This document shows, one piece after another, positions 44,279 to 52,440 of a DNA stretch of 64,000 bases. The position numbers were made by a program, and so were the translations under genes. The notes beneath the pieces are model-generated. The model saw only the letters and a program-made list of their open reading frames with translations. It did not search any database and was not told the origin of the DNA. Source of the stretch: Desulfoferula mesophila. Lineage in GTDB: Bacteria; Desulfobacterota; Desulfarculia; Desulfarculales; Desulfarculaceae. The DNA lies in assembly GCF_037076455.1 (NCBI RefSeq), contig NZ_AP028679.1, positions 2,247,501-2,311,500 on the forward strand, in the 5' to 3' direction. The first letter of the stretch is position 1, and the number at the start of each line of letters is the position of its first letter.

Positions 44279-45162
44279 AACGGCGGGGGGTGATCGGGCG
44301 CGCCTGGCGCCAGATGGGCGAGGACCCCTGGTTGCAAGCCGTGGCCATCAGCACCATGGTGGTGGCCCTGGCCATCATGGGCGCCTACCTGGCCCTGTGC
44401 TTCAACCTGAGCCAGGCGGCGGGCCGTCTGCTGACCGGCCCCACCCTGCTGGCCCTGACCAAACCCGGGCTGAGCAAGGAAGAGGGCCGCGCCCTGGCCG
44501 CCCGTCTGGCCGGGCTGCCGGGCGTATCATCGGCCACCTACGTGGACAAGCAGCAGGCCATGGAGCGCTTTCGCCGCCAGCTCGGCCCCCAGAGCGAGCT
44601 GCTGGACGATCTGGAGAGCAACCCCCTGCCCAACGCCGTGGAACTGGTGTTGCCGCCCGATTCAGCCGCTTCCCCGGCTCTGTCCCGGCAGATCAAACAG
44701 GTGGATGGTGTCGGCGAGGTGGTGCGCGGCCGCCCCTGGCTGCGGCGGCTGGACCGGGCCTACGCGGTGGGCGGCGAGCTGGCCTTGGCTCTGGGGATTC
44801 TGCTGTTTTTGGGCGTGGTGCTGGTTTTCAGCAACACGGTTCGCCTGGCGGTGCACGCGCGGCGCTCGGAGCTGGAGATCATGGCCCTGGTGGGAGCCGG
44901 GAGCGGCTACATGCGCGGGCCCTTTTTAGTGGAAGCCATGTTGCAGGGTCTGATCGCCGCGGCCCTGGCCAGCCTGTTGCTCTGGGGCCTGTTCGCCTTT
45001 TTGGCCGCGCCCGGGGCCCTGCCCTGGGGTATCAACCTAGGCCAGATTCTGGCCTTCCCTCCTCTGCTCCCCCCGGTTTTGGCCGGGCTGGCCGTGCTTT
45101 CCGGATTGTTGGGCGGTTTCTTGGGGGTGGGGCGCAGCCTGCACCCGCGTGAGGTGCTGTGA
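44275..45162 (+). CDS. ftsX: cell division protein FtsX
   Basis: The 295-residue membrane protein has one helix near residues 22-45, an extracytoplasmic domain (about 50-155, with VSSATYVDKQQAMERFRRQLG), and three C-terminal helices as in FtsX. The start TTG 44275 overlaps the ftsE stop and has GGAGGAG five bases upstream; an upstream GTG (44269) is too close to that site. It couples FtsE ATP hydrolysis to the periplasmic EnvC-like activator encoded next. Confidence 0.92.
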
Positions 45163-46268
45163 GCCTTTCGCGCCTTCTGGGCTTGTCACTTTTGGCGGCC
45201 GCCCTGTTGCTGTGCCCCCCGATTTCATGGTCTCAAAACGCGGCGGACACGCGCCGGGAAATCAAGGAACGCCTGGTTGACACGCTGCGTCAATATGAAC
45301 AGGCGACGCTGGACACGGCCCGGCTGCAAGGCGAATTGGCGGATATGGAAGAAAACCTCGCCCGCGAGGGGAGCGAGGCCGCCCGCCTGGCCCTGCGTCA
45401 AACGGAAATGAGCGAACGCCTGGCGGGAGCGCGTGCCGAAGAGGTAAACTTGCGCGCACGCATGCAGGTATCGCGGGAACGCTACCGACGGCAACTGCGT
45501 CTGCTGTACCTGGTAGGAGTGGAGAGCGACCTGGGGCTCCTGGCCTCGGATAAGGACTATCGGGCGATGTTGGAGCGCTCCCAAGCCCTCACCTGGCTCT
45601 TGGCCGCCCAGCACCAACGTCTGGACGACTTGCAGAGCGCCCGCCGCGAACTGACTAGAGCCGAGGGCGAGCTGGCCTTGCGGCAAAAACAAATAGACGA
45701 GCTTCGCAGGAGCCTTTTGTCCGCCCGCGAGCGCCAGGAGGAGTTGCGTCAGCGTCGCGCGCAGCTACTGGGCCAGCTCGAGCAACGCCGCCTGGGCCTT
45801 ATCGAGCACATATCCGCCCTGCGCGAGGCCGAGGCCCGCTTGGCCCAGGCTTTTGCCCTCCCCCCGCTGCCATCGGGCCCCCAGGGAGGCCAGGCGCTGG
45901 GGGTGCGCGAGGCCCAGGGAGGGCTGAGCGCCCCGGTTCAGGGCAAGGTGTTGCGACGTGAAAACGACTCCCGTCTACCGGGCATCTTCATCGCGGCGGC
46001 TCCCGGATCCCCGGTGCGCGCCCCCTGGGACGGTTGGGTGGTCTTTGCCGACAACCTGCCCAACTTGGGCAAGGTGGTGGTTATCGATCACGGGGAAAAG
46101 GTGCACACGGTGCTGGGAGGCCTGGGCACCCTGGCGGTCGGCCTGGGACAGCAGATCGGCCAGGGTGAAAGATTGGGAACCCTGGGACCCGGGGGCGCCC
46201 TGTATTTGGAAGTGCGCCTGGAGGCCGAGGCCCAGGATCCGCGCGTCTGGTTGAGGCTGGACTATTGA
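45159..46268 (+). CDS. envC: EnvC-like murein hydrolase activator (coiled coil plus degenerate LytM)
   Basis: The 369-residue protein has a signal peptide (1-25), a long coiled coil (about 30-235) and a C-terminal LytM/M23 domain (about 258-365). The Zn-binding residues are degenerate: where active enzymes have a His-x-His before EVR, this has YLEVR, and the first motif (GIFIAAAPG) lacks His and Asp. This is what activators such as E. coli EnvC show, which stimulate amidases rather than cleave. GTG 45159 overlaps the ftsX stop by 4 bp, consistent with an FtsEX partner. Confidence 0.9.
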   Translation: MSLSRLLGLSLLAAALLLCPPISWSQNAADTRREIKERLVDTLRQYEQATLDTARLQGELADMEENLAREGSEAARLALRQTEMSERLAGARAEEVNLRARMQVSRERYRRQLRLLYLVGVESDLGLLASDKDYRAMLERSQALTWLLAAQHQRLDDLQSARRELTRAEGELALRQKQIDELRRSLLSARERQEELRQRRAQLLGQLEQRRLGLIEHISALREAEARLAQAFALPPLPSGPQGGQALGVREAQGGLSAPVQGKVLRRENDSRLPGIFIAAAPGSPVRAPWDGWVVFADNLPNLGKVVVIDHGEKVHTVLGGLGTLAVGLGQQIGQGERLGTLGPGGALYLEVRLEAEAQDPRVWLRLDY

Positions 46269-46331
46269 CCAGTTAGGTCCCAAGCGCTAGGCTTAGATTT
46301 CATACCTTAAACCATGCCCGGGGAGGCAAAC

Positions 46332-47750
46332 ATGCCCGGCCGCTCACTACGTTACGGCTTGATAACATTGGCCATCTTGGCCGTACTCAGTTTCTACCTG
46401 CCCCAAGGACCGAGCCAGTCGGCCCAAGCGGCCAGCGATGCGGACTACAGCAGCATGCGCCTGTTGACCGAGGTGATGGAGCAGATCCAGAAAAGGTACG
46501 TGGAAAAAAAGACCCCCAACGAACTGCTCACCGAAGCGGTCAAGGGCATGGTCAGCAGCCTGGACCCCCATTCGGACTACATGACCCCCGAGGAGTATAA
46601 AGAGCTTCAGATAGAGACCAAGGGTACCTTCAGCGGGGTGGGCATAGTCATCACCTCCAAGGACGGCATTCTCACCGTGGTCTCGCCCATCGAAGGCACC
46701 CCGGCCTACAAGGCGGGCGTGGAGGCCGGCGATCGCATCATGAAGATCGACGGCAAGCTCACCAAGGGCATGACCCTCATGGACGCGGTCAAGAGCATCC
46801 GCGGGCCCAAGGGCTCCAAGGTGGTGCTTACCATCCTGAGGGAGGGGGCCAACAACCTCCAGGACATCACGGTGGTTCGCGACATGATCCCCATCGAAAG
46901 CGTGCGCGTCTACTTGTTGGAAGACGGCTATGGCCTGATCCGCCTGGCCAACTTCCAGGAGAACACCACCGACGAGTTGATCAAGGGCCTCACCGAGCTG
47001 CAAAACCAAAAGGTGCCCCTCAAGGGACTGATCATAGACCTCAGGACCAACCCCGGCGGTCTGCTCACCGAGGCGGTGAACGTGGCCGACCAGTTCCTGG
47101 ACAGCGGCCTCATCGTCTCCACCAAGGGCCGGACCCGGGACCAGGAAATGGTCTTCAAGGCCACGCCGCACATGACCGCCAACAACTATCCCATCATCGT
47201 CCTGGTGAACCAGGGCTCGGCCAGCGCCAGCGAGATTTTGGCCGGCGCCCTGCAAGACCATCACCGGGCCATGATCCTGGGCACCCAGACCTTTGGCAAG
47301 GGCTCGGTGCAGACCATCCTGCCCCTGGAGGACAAGGGCGCGCTCAAGCTGACCACCGCTCGTTATTACACCCCCAGCGGTCGCTCCATCCAGGCCAAGG
47401 GCATTACCCCGGACCTGGTGGTGCCCTTCAAGCCGCCCGCGCCTTCCACCAAGGCCGCCAAGAAATCCCAGGATTTGCGGGAAAAAGACCTGCAGGGAGC
47501 CATACCCGCCGAGGAGGAGAAGGCTCCGGCCAAGGCGGAAAAGGCCGAGCCCGCCAAGCCGGATGACTCCACCCAGACCAAGCCCGAGCAAACCCAAGGC
47601 AAGGCCAAAACCGACAAGCTGCACTATCCCCAGGATCGCCTGGACAACGACAACCAGATGCTCAGGGCTTTGGATCTTTTGAAGGCCTGGCAGATTTTCT
47701 CGGCTCGTGAGCAAATAAACCAAGGCAAGGTTGCCGGCGCCGCGAAATAG
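46332..47750 (+). CDS. ctpA: S41-family carboxy-terminal processing peptidase
   Basis: The 472-residue periplasmic protease has a signal anchor (residues 8-30), a PDZ domain (about 95-170; GTFSGVGIVITSKDG) and the S41 catalytic domain. The Ser298/Lys323 dyad lies in GSASASE and FGKGSVQT. A low-complexity Lys/Glu/Pro-rich linker (about 375-440) precedes a helical C-terminus. CtpA enzymes trim precursors and degrade peptidoglycan hydrolases. ATG 46332 has GGGGAGG a few bases upstream; ATG 46314 is less well placed. Its position between envC and yibQ is conserved in many proteobacteria. Confidence 0.93.
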   Translation: MPGRSLRYGLITLAILAVLSFYLPQGPSQSAQAASDADYSSMRLLTEVMEQIQKRYVEKKTPNELLTEAVKGMVSSLDPHSDYMTPEEYKELQIETKGTFSGVGIVITSKDGILTVVSPIEGTPAYKAGVEAGDRIMKIDGKLTKGMTLMDAVKSIRGPKGSKVVLTILREGANNLQDITVVRDMIPIESVRVYLLEDGYGLIRLANFQENTTDELIKGLTELQNQKVPLKGLIIDLRTNPGGLLTEAVNVADQFLDSGLIVSTKGRTRDQEMVFKATPHMTANNYPIIVLVNQGSASASEILAGALQDHHRAMILGTQTFGKGSVQTILPLEDKGALKLTTARYYTPSGRSIQAKGITPDLVVPFKPPAPSTKAAKKSQDLREKDLQGAIPAEEEKAPAKAEKAEPAKPDDSTQTKPEQTQGKAKTDKLHYPQDRLDNDNQMLRALDLLKAWQIFSAREQINQGKVAGAAK

Positions 47751-47752
47751 TC

Positions 47753-48742
47753 GTGCCCCGGCGTAAAAAATCTCAAAAAGCCGCCCCGCCGCTCCGCCGG
47801 GTCCTCTGGACCCTGGGGGCGGGCGGGGTGGTGTTCGCCTTTCTGGTGGGTCTGTGGTGGGGTTCGCCCGCGCCCAAGCTCCCTGCCCCCAAACCAAAAG
47901 TCCAAGCCAAGCAATCCGCCCCGGCCCCGGCGGTGAAAGCCCAACCAACCGTCAAGGAGGCCAAGCCCCCGTTGCCCGTTCCGCCGGTCAAGCCGGCCGA
48001 GCCCTCATTGCCTTTGGTGGCCATCATTATCGACGACATGGGCCATTCCCTTGACCCGGCCCGCCGCCTGGCCGCGCTGGGGCTTCCCTTGACCTTTTCC
48101 ATCCTGCCCTATGCGGCCCAGGCCAAGGCCGTGGCCCGCCTGGCCCAAGACAAGGGGCTGGAGGTGATGCTGCACCTTCCCATGGAGCCCAAGGGCTATC
48201 CCGGGCAGAATCCCGGCCAGGGGGTATTGCTGTGCGGCATGTCCCAGGAAAAGTTGCTTGAGGTGTTGCGCGAAGATTTAAAACGGGTGCCCCATGCGGT
48301 GGGGGTGAACAACCACATGGGGTCCAGGTTCAGCCTGCGCCCGGACCTGCTGCGGCCGGTCTTGCTGGAGTTGAAAAGCCGCGGCCTGTTTTATCTAGAC
48401 AGCTTTACCAGCGCCGATTCCCAAGGGCTGGCCAGCGCCCGCGGCCTGGGTCTGCGCACCGGGCGCAGGGACGTTTTCCTGGACCACGAGGCCAGCCGCG
48501 AGGCCATAGACTTCCAGATGCGACGTCTGCTGCAATTGGCCCGGGAGCGAGGCAAAGCGGTGGCCATCGGTCACCCCCGCCCCTTGACCATGCAGGCCCT
48601 GGAAGAGTGGGCCCCCCAACTACGCACCCAGGTCCGTCTGGTTGGGGTTTTAAAAGTTCTGGAGAGCCCCTCACCCCCCGGCCAAGCCCACCAGCCAGGC
48701 CAGAGCCCGCCAACCCAGCAAGGCGTAAAGGCCGGCCAATAG
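47753..48742 (+). CDS. YibQ-type divergent polysaccharide deacetylase family protein
   Basis: The 329-residue protein has one N-terminal membrane helix (about 17-37), a Pro/Lys/Ala-rich linker and a deacetylase-like barrel with AIIIDDMGHS, LPLTFSILPYA, VMLHLPMEP and VGVNNHMGS. It is most like E. coli YibQ, which also follows envC. The GTG start at 47753 is two bases after the ctpA stop. The last 24 codons, a Gln/Pro/Gly-rich tail, overlap the convergent pgpA gene by 72 bp, and may be less essential. Confidence 0.87.
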   Translation: MPRRKKSQKAAPPLRRVLWTLGAGGVVFAFLVGLWWGSPAPKLPAPKPKVQAKQSAPAPAVKAQPTVKEAKPPLPVPPVKPAEPSLPLVAIIIDDMGHSLDPARRLAALGLPLTFSILPYAAQAKAVARLAQDKGLEVMLHLPMEPKGYPGQNPGQGVLLCGMSQEKLLEVLREDLKRVPHAVGVNNHMGSRFSLRPDLLRPVLLELKSRGLFYLDSFTSADSQGLASARGLGLRTGRRDVFLDHEASREAIDFQMRRLLQLARERGKAVAIGHPRPLTMQALEEWAPQLRTQVRLVGVLKVLESPSPPGQAHQPGQSPPTQQGVKAGQ

Positions 48743-49156
48743 ATCGTCGGCCACCACCCCCCAGGCTCCTGGAAGACGCTGCAGGGCGTTGATGCCCAGT
48801 GGCTTGGTGATGTCGAACAGCCGGAACAAGGCCAGGGCGGCCAACAACTCCCACCCCAAAGAACGTATGCCGTACATGGCCACCAGCATGCCCGCGGCCT
48901 CGTCGATCACGATGCTGCCGGGATCGGCATCCTCTCCGAACACCTGTAGGCGTAGCGCCAACCGGCAGAAAAACACCGCCGCCGCACCCAGGCAAAGCGC
49001 CACGCCCACGTAGCTCCAGCCGGACAATACTCCGCCCCCGGCGATCCACAAAGCTCCTATACCTGCGGCCAAAAAAGAGCCATAGGTTCCCTGTGGACCA
49101 GGGAAAAGCCCCACGCCCAAACTTACAATCATCTTTAAAAGCCAGCGGCTTTTCAT
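48671..49156 (-). CDS. pgpA: phosphatidylglycerophosphatase A
   Basis: The 161-residue membrane enzyme has FPGPQGTYGSF, IVIDEAAGML and FRLFDITKPLGINALQRLPG, the motifs of PgpA, which dephosphorylates phosphatidylglycerol phosphate to phosphatidylglycerol. Four hydrophobic segments are visible. ATG 49156 has a normal N-terminus (MKSRWLLKMIVSLG). It is convergent with the yibQ-like gene and overlaps its 3' end by 72 bp, so transcription of one could interfere with the other. Confidence 0.92.
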   Translation of the reverse strand: MKSRWLLKMIVSLGVGLFPGPQGTYGSFLAAGIGALWIAGGGVLSGWSYVGVALCLGAAAVFFCRLALRLQVFGEDADPGSIVIDEAAGMLVAMYGIRSLGWELLAALALFRLFDITKPLGINALQRLPGAWGVVADDLLAGLYALLGWRALAWLVGLAGG

Positions 49157-49196
49157 GTTTACAATTTCACGTTAACCCGCAGACTGTCGCCACACA

Positions 49197-49224
49197 AACC
49201 GGTGGCCAACTCGGGCCACCGGTT
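49197..49224. other. 11-bp inverted repeat upstream of pgpA
   Basis: AACCGGTGGCC / GGCCACCGGTT with a 6-nt loop forms a perfect stem 41 bp upstream of the pgpA ATG. It lacks a T-tract on either strand, so it is more likely a protein site or RNA structure than a terminator. Confidence 0.6.
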
Positions 49225-49241
49225 AATAAACGGTTTATTAA
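49223..49241. promoter_or_regulatory. 19-bp palindrome, candidate operator
   Basis: TTAATAAAC-G-GTTTATTAA is a perfect 9-bp inverted repeat around one central base, AT-rich and adjoining the GC-rich hairpin. Such symmetric AT-rich sites are typical of regulator binding; no known consensus is claimed. Confidence 0.45.
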
Positions 49242-49379
49242 TTATCAAGCGGGTTAGCATCGGGGCAGGCTATCGCAAACGGGATTCAACATCGAACGCT
49301 ATGTCAATAAACACATAACCGCCGCCCAGGAGTCACCCATGCGTTTCATACGGATTCGGCGCAAAGGCAACCTCGAGCG

Positions 49380-49745
49380 TTACTTGGCCGGCACCAAACG
49401 CCAGGCCTTGGAGCGGCCGCGCGGTTTTTCCAGGGTGAAGGAAGCGCCTTCGTCGGCACCGGTCAACTCGCCGAAATCAGTGATGGTAAGACGTCCGGTG
49501 TTGGTGACCTTATATATGACGGCCTGGGCCTTTTCCTTTTTGCGCACCTCTTGCTTGATGTCACCCGCTTCGACCATGGCCTGCTTCAACTGCTGGGCGA
49601 ATTCAATCGCCGTCATGTCGCGGCTGGCGCCCTTGACGCCTTTAGTTTGAAAATTGCCACGTATCTCTTGTTCGGATACGCCGCCTTTGACCATCTTGAG
49701 CAACTTAGCCCGGTCACTTTCATTCCATCGAGAAGTACGCGCCAC
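49380..49745 (-). CDS. small basic protein of unknown function, possible HTH
   Basis: The 121-residue protein begins ARTSRWNESDRAKLLKMVKGGVSEQEIRGNF, which looks like a Myb/homeodomain-type helix-turn-helix, followed by a helical stretch (TAIEFAQQLKQAMVEAG) and a beta-rich C-terminus (ITDFGELTGADEGASFTLEK). A DNA-binding role is possible but unproven. GTG 49745 is chosen because AGGAG lies 7 nt upstream; the ATG two codons earlier is only one base from that site. The gene stands alone in AT-rich surroundings, unlike its neighbours. Confidence 0.6.
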   Translation of the reverse strand: MARTSRWNESDRAKLLKMVKGGVSEQEIRGNFQTKGVKGASRDMTAIEFAQQLKQAMVEAGDIKQEVRKKEKAQAVIYKVTNTGRLTITDFGELTGADEGASFTLEKPRGRSKAWRLVPAK

Positions 49746-50128
49746 GTCCATTCTCCTTTTTTTAAATTTGTAGTTTGTCGAACAACTCTTAGATTGAATG
49801 ATTATATATACAGTCTATTTTCCAGTTTCGTCAAGTTGTAATCTTTGTTCATGTGATGTCTTTATCACGCAATTATTCTGGGGGAATCCATTTTTTTATA
49901 TGCAAGCGTTCATTGGCAACCTATATGATTTTGCGATCAAAGAGTTCACTCGGTTGCGCATTAATTAAGCATTTAATAATGCAAAGCACATATTATCCAT
50001 AAGTTGCCAAGCATGCGACTTTGCTTTAGACTCTCACGACACATTTCTGCAAAAACCAACTCAAACCGCTAATAGCACTGGTTTTATTTGTTTTTGCCGG
50101 GAGTTGCTTTCCCTTAAAGAGGTATGAA
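49746..50128. other. 383-bp AT-rich intergenic region
   Basis: No gene is supported. It holds a minus-strand promoter for the small HTH-like protein and the leader of cbiB. I looked for a cobalamin riboswitch before cbiB and saw no B12-box-like sequence. An imperfect AT-rich inverted repeat lies near 49956-49982. AAAGAGGT precedes the cbiB start. Confidence 0.5.
49805..49834 (-). promoter_or_regulatory. candidate sigma70 promoter for the small HTH-like gene
   Basis: On the minus strand TTGACG (49834-49829) is followed after 18 bp by TATATA (49810-49805), about 60 bp before the GTG start. Confidence 0.5.
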
Positions 50129-51088
50129 ATGGGCCCCGCCTGGATAATCGCCTTGGCCATGATTTTTGACGCCGAGATCGGTGACCCGCCTGCCTGGCCT
50201 CATTTGGTTCGTTACATGGGTCTCGCCATCTCCCGCCTGGAAGGGGTTTTGCGCTCCCCGGCTTCTACCCCTTTTGGGCTGCGTTTGGCCGGCGTGGCTT
50301 TGGTTTTGTTGGTGGTGGGGGGATTCTCCTTTACCACCTGGCTGGCGCTGTACCTGTTAGAGGCCATTACCCCTCTTTTAGCCTGGCTCATGGCCCTGGT
50401 GATGTGCTGGCAGTGCCTTTCCGCCGGTCAATTGTGGCGGGAGGCCAACGTGGTGCTGAGGGCGCTTGAAAGGGACCTGGGTGAGGCCCGAAACCGTCTA
50501 TCCATGATCGTGGGCCGCGAGACCCGAAACCTTGACGAACAGGGAGTGCGCCGGGCGGTGGTGGAGACCGTGGCTGAAAACTTCAACGACGGGGTGGTGG
50601 CCCCCTTGTTTTACATGGCTCTTTTGGGTCCCGTGGGGGCGGTGGCCTACAAGGCGGTGAACACCCTGGACTCCATGGTGGGTTACCGCGATGAGCGCTA
50701 TCTCCATCTGGGCTGGGCCGCGGCCCGCCTGGACGATTTGGCCGGTTGGCTGCCCGCCCGCCTTAGCGCCCTGCTCCTGGCGGCGGCCGCCCCCTTGCTG
50801 GGGCTCGGCGCCTCCGAGGCCTGGCGCATCGCCCGCAGGGACCACGCGGCCCACAAAAGCCCCAACTCGGCCTGGCCCGAGGCGGCCATGGCCGGGGCCC
50901 TGGGCGTGCGCCTGGGAGGCCCCAACCACTATCACGGCGTGTTGGTGGACAAGCCGTGGATCAACCCCGGCGGCGGACCCACCGGGGAAGCCCAGGCCCG
51001 CCAATGCGTGCAGTTGATGCAGCTGGCCAGCGTTTTGGCCGCCGGGGGGGCGGTTTTCCTGGCCTGGGGCCTGGGCTGGTGGCTGTGA
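50129..51088 (+). CDS. cbiB: adenosylcobinamide-phosphate synthase CbiB/CobD
   Basis: The 319-residue membrane enzyme joins aminopropanol phosphate to adenosylcobyric acid in cobamide synthesis. Family motifs are FDAEIGDPPAWPHLVRYMG at the N-terminus, LSMIVGRETRNLDEQGVRRAVVET, AENFNDGVVAPLFY and the NTLDSMVGYRDERY segment. Four or more hydrophobic helices are visible. The ATG is preceded by AAAGAGGT. No other cob/cbi gene is in the window, so it is detached from the main pathway cluster. Confidence 0.94.
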   Translation: MGPAWIIALAMIFDAEIGDPPAWPHLVRYMGLAISRLEGVLRSPASTPFGLRLAGVALVLLVVGGFSFTTWLALYLLEAITPLLAWLMALVMCWQCLSAGQLWREANVVLRALERDLGEARNRLSMIVGRETRNLDEQGVRRAVVETVAENFNDGVVAPLFYMALLGPVGAVAYKAVNTLDSMVGYRDERYLHLGWAAARLDDLAGWLPARLSALLLAAAAPLLGLGASEAWRIARRDHAAHKSPNSAWPEAAMAGALGVRLGGPNHYHGVLVDKPWINPGGGPTGEAQARQCVQLMQLASVLAAGGAVFLAWGLGWWL

Positions 51089-51089
51089 T

Positions 51090-51494
51090 CTAGCCCGCGG
51101 CGCGGCGGGCGGTCAAGGTTATTTCCGGCGGATTAAGGATGGTCTTTTTCACATGGCACATGCCCGCCGCCCTGACCACCGCCTTTTCGTACTTAACGGG
51201 GAACTCCGGAGGCAGGATTATCTCCATCTCGATGGCTTTGTCTTCCTTGCCGTCCTCAGAGGTTATCAGGCGCTCAACCAGGCTGACCCCCTCGGTGGGA
51301 ATATCGCGGGTCCGGCAAAACTCCAGCACGTAAAAAGCGGCACAGGTGGCCAGGGAAGCCAGGAACAGCTCAAAAGGCGATGGGGCGGTCCCCTCACCCC
51401 CGTAGCTGACGGGCTGGTCGGTCTTAACTTCAAAGCCGTCCCAGCGCGCGGTGACCTTTTGATCATCACCCAAGCTGACCTTCATCTCCACCAT
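51090..51494 (-). CDS. OsmC family protein
   Basis: The 134-residue OsmC/Ohr-fold protein has FELFLASLATCAAFYVLEFCRTR, with both conserved cysteines (about 51 and 60), the thiol peroxidase-type pair. The second is placed one turn later than in Ohr, as in the YhfA-like branch. It probably reduces hydroperoxides or moves sulfur; cytoplasmic. Both Cys are coded normally, unlike the Sec-containing OsmC proteins known in some Deltaproteobacteria. Start ATG 51494; it is convergent with cbiB, a single base apart. Confidence 0.88.
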   Translation of the reverse strand: MVEMKVSLGDDQKVTARWDGFEVKTDQPVSYGGEGTAPSPFELFLASLATCAAFYVLEFCRTRDIPTEGVSLVERLITSEDGKEDKAIEMEIILPPEFPVKYEKAVVRAAGMCHVKKTILNPPEITLTARRAAG

Positions 51495-51672
51495 GTATCT
51501 TCTTCCTTTCAGTGCTTGGTCGTCCAGAGGGCGCGCAAGCCGTACAATTATCGTGTTGTCTATAATTGTTAACAGAAAATGGCAGTTTTTAAATATTTGG
51601 GGCCCGAGGCTTTGCCTGGGCGCTCAACGCGTGGTAACTATTAGCCGAATCATGCCTTAGCGGGAGTAAAGC

Positions 51673-52368
51673 GTGACCCAACCCAGGTCATACAGTATGG
51701 GGCAACGCCTGCAGTTCTGGTTGGTTTCGCATATCGCGGCCATGCTGGTGCGCCTGGTCTTCTGCACCTGCCGGGTGAAAATCCTGCGCAACGACCTGGT
51801 GGAAAAGTATTTCAACCAGGGCCGTTCCGGCATCGGCGTAACCTGGCACCGGGGAGCCATTTTTTCCCTGTACTATTTCGGCAGGATACATCCGGCAGTG
51901 ATGATCAGCCGTTCAAAGGACGGCGAATACCTGGCCCGCTATCTCAAAATCATGGGCGGCGTGCCGGTACGGGGCTCCTCCAGCCGGGGCGGCCTGGCCG
52001 CGCTCAAGGAGATGGCCCAATACCTCTTGGAGGGCCCCGCCCGCTACGCCGCCACCGTGGCCGATGGGCCCAGGGGGCCACGCTACGTGGCCAAAAAAGG
52101 GATGATTTCCCTGGCCGCCCGGACCGGCCTGCCCCTTTTGCCCCTGATGTGGTCCGCCAAGCGGGTTTGGGTGCTCAAAAACACTTGGGACCGCACCATG
52201 ATCCCCAAGCCTTTCGCCACGATCTACTTCAGCGCGGGCCGGGAGTTCCGCTACCCGCCGGACATCAAAGGCGAGGCGATGGAGGCGGCCCTGCGGGAGT
52301 TGCAGGACGAGCTCAACCGCGTCAAGGACGAGCTGGACGCCATCTCGGGATACCAGGATCCCGCCTGA
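51673..52368 (+). CDS. DUF374 lysophospholipid acyltransferase family protein
   Basis: The 231-residue protein has IGVTWHRGAIFSLYYFGR (catalytic His in the WH...), ISRSKDGEYLARYLKIMGGVPVRGSSSRGG and VADGPRGPRYVAKKGMISLA, the standard DUF374 motifs. It should transfer an acyl chain to a lipid precursor such as lipid A or phospholipid at the inner membrane; a hydrophobic N-terminal helix anchors it. GTG 51673 has GGGAGTAA upstream. It is followed after 72 bp by a Ski2-like helicase on the same strand. Confidence 0.85.
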   Translation: MTQPRSYSMGQRLQFWLVSHIAAMLVRLVFCTCRVKILRNDLVEKYFNQGRSGIGVTWHRGAIFSLYYFGRIHPAVMISRSKDGEYLARYLKIMGGVPVRGSSSRGGLAALKEMAQYLLEGPARYAATVADGPRGPRYVAKKGMISLAARTGLPLLPLMWSAKRVWVLKNTWDRTMIPKPFATIYFSAGREFRYPPDIKGEAMEAALRELQDELNRVKDELDAISGYQDPA

Positions 52369-52440
52369 GCCGACCAGCGCCGGCTTGGCGTTGCCGTATA
52401 GGTCAGACTGCGCTAGGATGGCATCAGTTGGGAGATATTT

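Noticed and set aside
49746-50128. Cobalamin riboswitch before cbiB
   Set aside because: No B12-box-like sequence or suitable terminator structure was found in the leader.
51090-51494. OsmC-like protein as a second selenoprotein
   Set aside because: Both redox positions are ordinary Cys codons and no in-frame TGA with a SECIS was found.
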